A stretch of DNA of 14,713 bases from JBOICV01 sp050740255 (GTDB lineage Bacteria > Pseudomonadota > Gammaproteobacteria > Nevskiales > JBOICV01): the NCBI GenBank assembly GCA_050740255.1, contig JBOICV010000012.1:1-14713 (forward strand), read 5' to 3'. Shown in pieces: positions 6,445 through 13,237 of the stretch. The notes beneath the pieces were generated by a model. The model did not search any database. It was not told where the DNA came from and saw only the letters and a list, made by a program, of their open reading frames with translations. Each line of letters begins with the position of its first letter. Positions within the stretch are counted from its first letter, which is position 1. Made by a program: the position numbers and the translations under genes.

Positions 6445-7347
6445 TCAGCGGGAAGCCGCTGCCGCCTGGGCTTTTACTTCCTCAGCGAAATCCTTTTGAT
6501 CTTTCTGAATGCCCTCGCCGACCTCGAAGCGCACGAAGCTAGTGACTTTGGCGTTCTTGCTCTTGAGGAGCTTTTCCACGGTCTGCTCGGGGTCGCGCAC
6601 AAAGGGCTGGCCCAGCAAAGTGTTCTCGGCCAGAAACTTGTTCAACCGGCCTTCGACCATTTTCTCGATGATCTCACGCGGCTTGCCGCTGCTTTCGGCC
6701 TGGGAGATGAGAATCTCGCGCTCTTTGGCGCGTATCTCAGCCGGCACTTGGCCCGTAGTCACGTAGCCAGGATTGCTGGCGGCGATGTGCATCGCGATGT
6801 CCTTGGCAAGAGACTCCTCGCCGCCCTCCACCGCGACCAGCACGCCGATGCGGCTGCCATGCAGATAGCTGACGATTCGGCCCGCAGCGATTTCGATGCG
6901 CTGCAAGCGGCGCACATTCATGTTCTCGCCGAGCTTGGCGATGAGCGCGCGCCGCCGCTCATCCACCGTCTCGCCGCTCGTTAGCCGGAGCGAGTTCAGG
7001 GCATCCACGCTGGCAGGCTTGCCGTTCAGCGCAAGCTGGCCGACTTCAGAGGCGAAGGCGACGAAGCTCTCGTCCTTGCCGACGAAATCGGTTTCGCAGT
7101 TGATTTCCACCAGCACACCAGCTTTCGCATCCGCGCTGACCGCACCGACGATCCGGCCTTCCGCGGCGACACGGCCGGCTTTCTTGTCCGCCTTGGCCTG
7201 GCCTTCCTTGCGCATTTTCTCGATCGCGGCTTCAATCTCGCCACCGGTCGCTTCGAGCGCGCGCTTGCATTCCATCATGCCGGCGCCGGTGCGCTCGCGC
7301 AGCTCCTGTACGAGCTTCGCTGTCACTATTGTCTGGGGGACGGCCAT
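6445..7347 (-). CDS. tsf: Elongation factor Ts
   Basis: EF-Ts recycles elongation factor Tu by displacing its GDP. The 300-residue product carries the N-terminal signature LRERTGAGMMECKRAL (16-31) and the second signature EINCETDFVGKDESF (81-95), where TDFV contacts EF-Tu. The segment HGSRIGVLVAVEGG and the late GKPREIIEKMVEGRLNKF, LLGQPFVRDPEQTV and FVRFEVGEGIQK blocks are all characteristic. The first ATG is used. It lies 3 bases after the rpsB stop, and its GGAG site is inside the end of rpsB. A GTG at codon 8 is possible but less likely. A terminator follows at once and pyrH, the usual next gene in this group, is missing. Confidence 0.97.
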   Translation of the reverse strand: MAVPQTIVTAKLVQELRERTGAGMMECKRALEATGGEIEAAIEKMRKEGQAKADKKAGRVAAEGRIVGAVSADAKAGVLVEINCETDFVGKDESFVAFASEVGQLALNGKPASVDALNSLRLTSGETVDERRRALIAKLGENMNVRRLQRIEIAAGRIVSYLHGSRIGVLVAVEGGEESLAKDIAMHIAASNPGYVTTGQVPAEIRAKEREILISQAESSGKPREIIEKMVEGRLNKFLAENTLLGQPFVRDPEQTVEKLLKSKNAKVTSFVRFEVGEGIQKDQKDFAEEVKAQAAAASR

Positions 7348-7350
7348 CCC

Positions 7351-8175
7351 CTACTCCTCGGTCCCGTCTTCTTCGACTTTGACCGTGGTCTTGGGCCGGG
7401 CCTTGGTGGTGACACGGGTACGGGTCTTGGGCTTGGACTTCGGCTTGGCTTCGTCCACTTCCACAAACTCGTCCTTCTTCGGCGCCACCGCGACCGAACC
7501 CTTGCCGTCGATCACCGCATCGGCGGCGGTCTGGGTGTAGACCCGAATCGCGCGCGTGGCATCGTCATTGCCGGGAATGATGACGGCGATGCCGTCCGGC
7601 GAGCAGTTGGTATCCACCACCGCCACCACCGGAATGCCAAGCTTGTTGGCTTCCTTGACGGCGATGTTCTCGTGACTGACGTCGATCACGAACAATGCGT
7701 CAGGCAGGCTTTGCATATCGCGGATACCGCCGAGGCTCTTCTGCAACTTGGCCAGCTCGCGATTCAGAGTGAGCTGTTCTTTCTTGGCGAGGCGGTTGAT
7801 GCTGCCGTCATCGTTCATCTGCTCGATGTCAAGCATGCGCTTGATGGACTGCTTGACCGTTTTGAAATTGGTCAGCGTGCCGCCCAGCCAGCGGTGGTTC
7901 ACAAAGGGCATGTTGCAGCGTTTGGCCTCGATCTCAATGGCTTCGCGTGCGGCGCGCTTGGTGCCGACGAAGAGCAGGCGTCCGCCGCTGGCCGCCAGCC
8001 GGCTGATATAGCCGTGCGCCTCGCGCAAGAGCGGCAGCGTGTCTTCGAGGTTGATGATATGGATGTTGTTGCGATGGCCGAAAATGTACTGGGCCATCTT
8101 GGGATTCCAGTAGCGGGTGCGGTGGCCGAAATGCACGCCGGCCTCCAGCAACTGGCGCATAGTCACAGACGACAT
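7351..8175 (-). CDS. rpsB: 30S ribosomal protein S2
   Basis: S2 binds late to the 30S subunit between head and body and is needed to recruit S1. The 274-residue product starts MSSVTMRQLLEAGVHFGHRT and shows NPKMAQYIFGHRNNIHIINL (25-43), RWLGGTLTNFKT and the C-terminal LGIPVVAVVDTNCSPDG block. E. coli S2 has 241 residues. The extra length here is a lysine/threonine-rich tail after about residue 227 (KPKSKPKTRTRVTTKARPK) ending in an acidic tip. AGGAG lies 7 bases before the ATG. It is first in the rpsB-tsf operon, preceded by a leader of roughly 170 bases. S2 represses its own operon through the leader in gammaproteobacteria. Confidence 0.98.
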   Translation of the reverse strand: MSSVTMRQLLEAGVHFGHRTRYWNPKMAQYIFGHRNNIHIINLEDTLPLLREAHGYISRLAASGGRLLFVGTKRAAREAIEIEAKRCNMPFVNHRWLGGTLTNFKTVKQSIKRMLDIEQMNDDGSINRLAKKEQLTLNRELAKLQKSLGGIRDMQSLPDALFVIDVSHENIAVKEANKLGIPVVAVVDTNCSPDGIAVIIPGNDDATRAIRVYTQTAADAVIDGKGSVAVAPKKDEFVEVDEAKPKSKPKTRTRVTTKARPKTTVKVEEDGTEE

Positions 8176-8344
8176 GGGGTACTCCTGATCGGGTTATAGC
8201 CTCCACGCCTCCCAGCGCCACTCCCGGTTAAAGGGGAGCACCCGGTGCTGAGGTGTCTAGCGTGTGCGGATTAAGGTCTTGCGACCGGATTTTGGCAAAC
8301 GGCCTTGAGTTCGCTGATTTGACTGATTTCGTTGAACTTTAGGC
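8176..8344 (-). promoter_or_regulatory. rpsB mRNA leader, candidate S2-responsive element
   Basis: The interval between the predicted start near 8344 and the rpsB ATG has no gene. On the minus strand it contains hairpins AGCAC/GTGCT (8237-8241 with 8245-8249) and CTCCC/GGGAG (8221-8225 with 8234-8238). These share bases 8237-8238 and so cannot fully form together. Gammaproteobacterial rpsB leaders are known to mediate S2 autoregulation. Assignment here rests on position and foldability only. Confidence 0.45.
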
Positions 8345-8350
8345 GCGCGC

Positions 8351-8379
8351 TTTATACCATAGCGGCCCCCGCAAGACAA
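8351..8379 (-). promoter_or_regulatory. Promoter of the rpsB-tsf operon
   Basis: On the minus strand TTGTCT (8374-8379) precedes TATAAA (8351-8356) by 17 bases. The -10 box is preceded by TGG, an extended -10 motif. The region after it is GCGCGCGCC, a GC-rich discriminator typical of growth-regulated ribosomal genes. The rightward map promoter must lie in the same 268-bp gap. TTGAAC (8332-8337) with TATACC (8353-8358) is a weak candidate with a short 15-base spacer. Confidence 0.6.
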
Positions 8380-8443
8380 CGCGGCAACCCCCGCAAAAGC
8401 CCGCCATTTCCGGGTCCCGCCCCCCGAGTTGCCAAGAGCCGCC

Positions 8444-9220
8444 ATGAGTTCTGTGATCAAAACCCCAGCGGAACAAGAGCATATGCGCGTCGCCAGCAGG
8501 CTGGCGGCGCAGGTGCTGGAGCGGATTGCGCCCGAGGTCAAGGCCGGCGTCACGACGCAATACCTCAATGATCTGTGTCACGACTACATCGTCAATACGC
8601 TGAAGGCGACTCCCGCCCCGCTCAACTACCGCGGTTTCCCCAAGTCCATCTGCACCTCGGTCAACCATGTCGTCTGTCATGGCATACCCGGCGACAAGAA
8701 GCTCAAGCAGGGCGACGTGGTCAATCTCGACGTCACCGTGATCAAGAATGGCTTCCACGGCGACACCAGCCAGATGTTCTTTGTTGGTGGGCCTTCGGTG
8801 CTGGCGCGGCGCCTGGCGGACTGCGCCCAGGAAGCCATGTGGCGCGGCATAGGCCAAGTACGCCCCGGCGCGCAGCTCGGCGATATCGGCGCTGCGATTC
8901 AGGAATATGCCGAAGGCAAAGGCTTCTCCGTGGTGCGCGAATACTGCGGACATGGCATCGGCCGCGCGTTCCATGAGGAGCCGCAGGTGCTGCACTACGG
9001 CCGGCGCGGCACCGGGCTGACGCTCCAGGCCGGCATGTGTTTTACGGTCGAGCCGATGATTAACGCCGGCAAGAAAGAAGTGAAGCTGCTGCCCGACGGC
9101 TGGACGGTGGTAACCAAGGATCACAGTCTGTCTGCGCAATGGGAGCACACGGTGCTGGTAACGGACCAGGGCTTTGAAGTGCTGACTCTGCGCGCCGGCG
9201 AACATGCACCACATGGATAG
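8444..9220 (+). CDS. map: Methionine aminopeptidase, type I
   Basis: This enzyme removes the initiator methionine from new proteins. From the ATG at 8444 it has 258 residues. The five metal ligands are present: Asp96 (NLDVTV), Asp107 (HGDTS), His170 (CGHGIG), Glu203 (VEPM) and Glu234 (WEHT). His78 and His177 of the substrate pocket are also present. The stretch GFSVVREYCGHGIGR is nearly the same as in E. coli. An in-frame TTG at 8429 would add five residues, but MSSVIKTPAEQEHMRVA aligns with the E. coli start and is preceded by a weak AAGAG. It diverges from rpsB, as in other gammaproteobacteria, and leads towards glnD. Confidence 0.97.
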   Translation: MSSVIKTPAEQEHMRVASRLAAQVLERIAPEVKAGVTTQYLNDLCHDYIVNTLKATPAPLNYRGFPKSICTSVNHVVCHGIPGDKKLKQGDVVNLDVTVIKNGFHGDTSQMFFVGGPSVLARRLADCAQEAMWRGIGQVRPGAQLGDIGAAIQEYAEGKGFSVVREYCGHGIGRAFHEEPQVLHYGRRGTGLTLQAGMCFTVEPMINAGKKEVKLLPDGWTVVTKDHSLSAQWEHTVLVTDQGFEVLTLRAGEHAPHG

Positions 9221-9234
9221 CTTTTCTATTTATC

Positions 9235-9357
9235 CGTTCGGCCTGACCCTTCGTCAGGCTCATGGCCAGGTACGCCCAGGGGCGTATCGAAGGGCGGACT
9301 GGATAACGGCCAAGTTCCTGTTAACGGATCGTGCTTCGATACCTCAGCACGAGCGGG
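9235..9357. repeat. Mosaic inverted-repeat region between map and glnD
   Basis: Three palindromic parts lie in the 143-bp gap. GCCTGAC/GTCAGGC (9241-9247, 9253-9259) forms a hairpin without a T run. TACGCCC/GGGCGTA (9271-9277, 9280-9286) is a near-perfect palindrome around AG. GTATCGAAG (9284-9292) pairs with CTTCGATAC (9334-9342) across 41 bases. Pieces such as CGCCCAGGGGCGTATCGAAGG resemble the mosaic intergenic repeats common in GC-rich proteobacteria. No glnD promoter was recognised here. Family resemblance is recalled, not searched. Confidence 0.55.
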
Positions 9358-9363
9358 ACTTGT

Positions 9364-12039
9364 ATGGCTGAATCCGCTCCCGACCTGTTCGCGCAGGACT
9401 TGCTGCGCCAGTTGCGGCAAATCGCTGCGCAAGCATTAACGGCGCCGACGCTCAAAAACGTCAAGGCCGCGCTGGCCGAGGGCCAGGCGGAGCTAAGTCA
9501 GGGTTTTGACTCGGGCGCGCCGGCGGAACATCTGGTGCACGCGCGCGCGGTCTTCGTCGATCAAATCCTCACCGCGGTGTGGGCGCTGAAACTCGGCGTC
9601 GCCCAGAGCCGGCTCGCGCTGGTCGCGGTCGGTGGCTATGGCCGCGGCGAGCTGCTGCCCCATTCCGATATTGATCTGTTGATTCTGCATCCCGCAGCAG
9701 GGCTCGACGGAGCCGACACCGCGATTCACGATTTTCTCAGCTTTCTCTGGGACATCGGCCTTGAAGTCGGCCACAGCGTGCGGTCACCGGCGGACTGCGC
9801 CACTCAGGCCGCTGGCGACCTGACGGTGATGACCAATCTGCTTGAAGCGCGTCGGCTGGCCGGCGCGCCCGCCTTGTACGCGGCAATGGAGGCGGCGCTG
9901 GCGCCAAGCCAGATCTGGCCGGTGCGTGAGTTTTACCACGCCAAGTTGCGCGAGCAGCGCGCACGGCATACCAAGTACGACGACAGCGGTTACAAGCTCG
10001 AGCCCAACGTCAAGGAAAGCCCCGGTGGTCTGCGCGATATTCAGATTATCGCCTGGGTGGCCAAACGGCATTTCAACGCGCGCGAACTGCACGACCTCGT
10101 GCGTCACGGTTTTCTGAGCGAGGACGAATATCAGGATCTGGCAGAGGGTCAGGAGTTTCTCTGGCGCGTGCGTTTTGCGCTGCACACGCTCACCGAGCGG
10201 CGTGAAGACCGTCTGTTATTCGACTACCAGGTGAAGCTGGCCAAGCTGTTCGGCTATAGCGACCAGAGCCATAGCCTTGCGGTCGAACAGTTCATGCAGC
10301 GCTATTACTCGATCATCAAGGGTTTGTTCTGCCTGAACGATTTGCTGCTGCAACTGTTCGATGAGGCGATTCTGCATCCGGACGAGCGCACGCCGGCCAT
10401 ACCGATCAACCGCCGTTTTCAGTCGCGCCACGGCTACATCGAGGTCACGCATCCCGAGGTTTTTCACCAGACGCCGTATGCGCTGTTCGAGCTGTTCTAT
10501 CTGATGCAGCAGGACTCCAAGCTCAGCGGCATCCGCGCCGAGACCCTGCGCCTGCTGCGCCGCGACCGACACCTGATCGAGGAGCGCTTCCGCGCCGATA
10601 TCCGCGCGCGTAGTTTCTTCATGGAGATGCTGCGCACCGGCAACGGTCTGACCCGCGCGCTGCGGCGCATGAATCGCTACGGCCTGCTCGGCCGCTATAT
10701 CCCGGCCTTCGGCCAGGTGATCGGCCGCATGCAGTACGACTTGTTCCACACGCTCACGGTGGATGAACACACGCTGTTCGTGGTCCGCAATATGCGCCGG
10801 CTGGCGATGCAGCGCTTCGCGCACGAGCTGCCGTATTGCACCGAGGTTATGAAGAAGTTGCCGAAGCCGGAACTGCTGTACCTGGCTGGCATGTTTCACG
10901 ATATCGCCAAGGGCCGCGGCGGCGACCACTCCGAGCTGGGCGCCGAGGATGCGCGGCAATTCTGCCTTGGACACGGTTTATCCGGTCGCGACAGCGAGTT
11001 GGTGAGCTGGCTGGTGCGCCATCATCTCGTCATGTCCATGACCGCGCAGCGCAAGGATATTTCCGATCCTGCGGTGATTCACGAATTCGCGGTCAAGGTC
11101 GGCAATCCGACGCGGCTCGACTATCTGTTCCTGATGACGGTCAGCGACATCCGCGCCACCAATCCCAAGCTGTGGAACGCCTGGCGCGAGAGCTTGCTCA
11201 CGACGCTGTACAAGAGCGCGCGGCGCAATCTCGAACGCGGCCTGGAGAATCCGCTGGTGGAGCAGGAGCTGATTCAGGAGACGCGGGACGAGGCACGCGA
11301 GTTGTTACGCGTGCGCGATCTGGCGCCGGCGACGATTGATGCCGTCTGGGCCCGTTTCGCGCCGGATATTTTCCGCCGCCACAGCGCGCAGGAAATCGTC
11401 TGGTTCACCGAAGCGATTCATGGCTGCCGCGACGAGGACTTGCCGCTGGTGCTGGTGGACACGCACAGCGAGATGGGCACCGCCGTGTTCGTCTACACCC
11501 GCGATGTGGACTACCTGTTCGGCCTGCTGACGGGGGTACTCGCGCAACTGGGCTTGTCCATTCACGACGCGCGCATCGCCTCCACGCTCGACCGTTACAC
11601 GCTCGACACCTACATCGTCACCGAAGCGGACAACTCGCCGATTACCGAGGCCACACGCCCCGAGGAGATCCGCCAGGCACTGCGGCAGGCGATTCGCAGT
11701 CTCGACTACGACGCGGCGCGCGTCACCCGCCGCGCCTCGCGACTGGTGCGCCATTTCTCGGTGCCGACGCAGGTGCATTTCAGCCAGGATGCCGAGCGCC
11801 AGCGGACCGTGATGGAGCTGGTGGCGGCGGACCGCCCCGGTTTGCTATCCGCGGTGGGTGCGACGCTGCGCAAACATCAAATACTGGTTGAAGACGCCAA
11901 GATCAACACCATCGGCGAGCGCGCCGAGGACATCTTCTTCGTTACCGACCATAAGCGCCGACCGCTAACCGATAGCGGCCTGTTCAACGACCTGCGTCAG
12001 GAGTTGATCGCCGCGCTCGACTACGAAGGGACCGTGTGA
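9364..12039 (+). CDS. glnD: Bifunctional uridylyltransferase/uridylyl-removing enzyme GlnD
   Basis: GlnD is the glutamine sensor that adds UMP to, or removes it from, PII proteins (GlnB/GlnK), thereby steering glutamine synthetase and nitrogen genes. From the ATG at 9364 it has 891 residues, as against 890 in E. coli. The nucleotidyltransferase domain holds GGYGRGELLPHSDIDLLIL (90-108), with the paired aspartates of the active site at 102 and 104. The central segment contains KLEPNVKESPGGLRDIQ. The HD phosphohydrolase domain for UMP removal has LAGMFHDIAKGRGGDHSEL (507-525). Two ACT domains that bind glutamine are at about 706-780 and 815-890. An in-frame GTG at 9331 would add MLRYLSTSGTC, but this is translated repeat sequence and is rejected. 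dapC overlaps its stop codon. Confidence 0.97.
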   Translation: MAESAPDLFAQDLLRQLRQIAAQALTAPTLKNVKAALAEGQAELSQGFDSGAPAEHLVHARAVFVDQILTAVWALKLGVAQSRLALVAVGGYGRGELLPHSDIDLLILHPAAGLDGADTAIHDFLSFLWDIGLEVGHSVRSPADCATQAAGDLTVMTNLLEARRLAGAPALYAAMEAALAPSQIWPVREFYHAKLREQRARHTKYDDSGYKLEPNVKESPGGLRDIQIIAWVAKRHFNARELHDLVRHGFLSEDEYQDLAEGQEFLWRVRFALHTLTERREDRLLFDYQVKLAKLFGYSDQSHSLAVEQFMQRYYSIIKGLFCLNDLLLQLFDEAILHPDERTPAIPINRRFQSRHGYIEVTHPEVFHQTPYALFELFYLMQQDSKLSGIRAETLRLLRRDRHLIEERFRADIRARSFFMEMLRTGNGLTRALRRMNRYGLLGRYIPAFGQVIGRMQYDLFHTLTVDEHTLFVVRNMRRLAMQRFAHELPYCTEVMKKLPKPELLYLAGMFHDIAKGRGGDHSELGAEDARQFCLGHGLSGRDSELVSWLVRHHLVMSMTAQRKDISDPAVIHEFAVKVGNPTRLDYLFLMTVSDIRATNPKLWNAWRESLLTTLYKSARRNLERGLENPLVEQELIQETRDEARELLRVRDLAPATIDAVWARFAPDIFRRHSAQEIVWFTEAIHGCRDEDLPLVLVDTHSEMGTAVFVYTRDVDYLFGLLTGVLAQLGLSIHDARIASTLDRYTLDTYIVTEADNSPITEATRPEEIRQALRQAIRSLDYDAARVTRRASRLVRHFSVPTQVHFSQDAERQRTVMELVAADRPGLLSAVGATLRKHQILVEDAKINTIGERAEDIFFVTDHKRRPLTDSGLFNDLRQELIAALDYEGTV

Positions 12040-13226
12040 ATAGCGACCTGGATAAGGTCCAGCCCTATCCCTTCGAACGGCTGGCGGCCTTGCTCAAGGA
12101 CGTCGCGCCCGCCGCCGGCAAGACGCCAATTTCGCTGGCGATCGGCGAGCCCAAGCATGCTGTGCCGGAACTGATTCTCGAGGTCTACCGCAAGGCCTTG
12201 CGCGGTATCGAGTCGTATCCCAGCACCGCCGGCGCACCGGCCTTGCGCGAGGGCATCGCGCGCTGGCTGAACTGGCGCTTTGCGCTGGGCGAGTCGGTCG
12301 ATCCGGCAAGCCAGGTGCTGCCGGTAAACGGCACCCGCGAGGCCTTGTTCGCCTTCGCGCAAGCGGTGATCGAGCGCAAGCCGCGTGCGACGGTGGTGAT
12401 GCCCAATCCCTTCTATCAGATTTACGAAGGCGCGGCATTATTGGCCGGGGCGCAGCCCTACTTTTTGAACTGTGACGAGCAAAACGGTTTTCTGCCCGAT
12501 CTCGACACCGTGCCGGAAAGCGGGTGGCGCGACTGTCAGTTGCTATATCTATGCAGCCCCGGCAATCCATCGGGCGCGGTGATGCCGCTGGAGCAGTTGC
12601 AAAAGGCGATCGAACTCGCTGCACGCCACGACTTCGTGATCGCCTCCGACGAATGCTATAGCGAGATTTATCTGGACGAAGCCGCTCCACCGCCCGGCTT
12701 GCTCCAGGCCGCACAGCAAATGGGCAATACCACTTTCGAGCGCTGCGTGGCATTTCACAGCCTGTCCAAGCGATCGAGCGTGCCGGGCATGCGCTCGGGT
12801 TTCGTTGCCGGCGACGCCGCGGTGCTCAAAAAGTTCCTGCTCTACCGCACCTATCACGGCAGCGCGATGAGCCCGGCGGTGCAGGCCGCGAGCCTCGCTG
12901 CCTGGAGCGATGAACAGCATGTGCGCGAAAATCGCGCGCTGTATCGCGCCAAGTTCGACGCGGTACTGCCGATACTCGCGCCGGTGCTGGACGTACAGCG
13001 TCCCGCCGCCAGCTTTTATCTCTGGCCCAAACTGGCTGTGGACGATGAGCAATTCACGCGTGAGCTGCTGGCCCAAGAGAATGTGCGTGTCGTGCCGGGA
13101 AGCTATCTGTCACGCCCGGTAGACGGGGTCAATCCCGGGACAAACCGCATCCGCCTGTCTCTGGTGCCACCCGTGGCGGCGTGCATTGAGGCCGCGGAGC
13201 GCATACGCGGCTTGGTCTCCGCGTAA
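12036..13226 (+). CDS. dapC: N-succinyldiaminopimelate aminotransferase (DapC)
   Basis: DapC uses pyridoxal phosphate and glutamate to form N-succinyl-L,L-diaminopimelate in the lysine and cell-wall precursor pathway. The 396-residue protein is a fold-type I class I aminotransferase. It shows SLAIGEPKHAVPE (33-45), YPSTAGAPALREGIARW (61-77), CSPGNPSG with Asn177, SDECYSEIY with Asp205 and Tyr208, and the cofactor lysine in HSLSKRSSVPGMRSGF (Lys245; Arg253 contacts the phosphate). The C-terminal NRIRLSLV supplies the carboxylate-binding arginine. The start is GTG, overlapping the glnD stop as GTGA, with AAGGGA just upstream; it is therefore coupled to glnD. The glnD-dapC order is known from Pseudomonas and supports this substrate over other class I aminotransferases. 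Confidence 0.93.
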   Translation: MNSDLDKVQPYPFERLAALLKDVAPAAGKTPISLAIGEPKHAVPELILEVYRKALRGIESYPSTAGAPALREGIARWLNWRFALGESVDPASQVLPVNGTREALFAFAQAVIERKPRATVVMPNPFYQIYEGAALLAGAQPYFLNCDEQNGFLPDLDTVPESGWRDCQLLYLCSPGNPSGAVMPLEQLQKAIELAARHDFVIASDECYSEIYLDEAAPPPGLLQAAQQMGNTTFERCVAFHSLSKRSSVPGMRSGFVAGDAAVLKKFLLYRTYHGSAMSPAVQAASLAAWSDEQHVRENRALYRAKFDAVLPILAPVLDVQRPAASFYLWPKLAVDDEQFTRELLAQENVRVVPGSYLSRPVDGVNPGTNRIRLSLVPPVAACIEAAERIRGLVSA

Positions 13227-13237
13227 TCGCCCGCTCG

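Noticed and set aside
8339..9214. 291-codon open frame on the minus strand
   Set aside because: It is antisense to map, whose active-site residues are all conserved; the reading shows no domain or ribosome binding site.
9241..9259. Possible terminator after map
   Set aside because: The hairpin is sound but has no T run on either side, and it fits better as part of the repeat region.
9331..9363. N-terminal extension of GlnD from GTG at 9331
   Set aside because: The added residues come from the mosaic repeat, and the ATG at 9364 gives the normal family length.
10216..10974. 252-codon open frame on the minus strand
   Set aside because: It is antisense to the middle of glnD, including the HD domain, and shows no family features.
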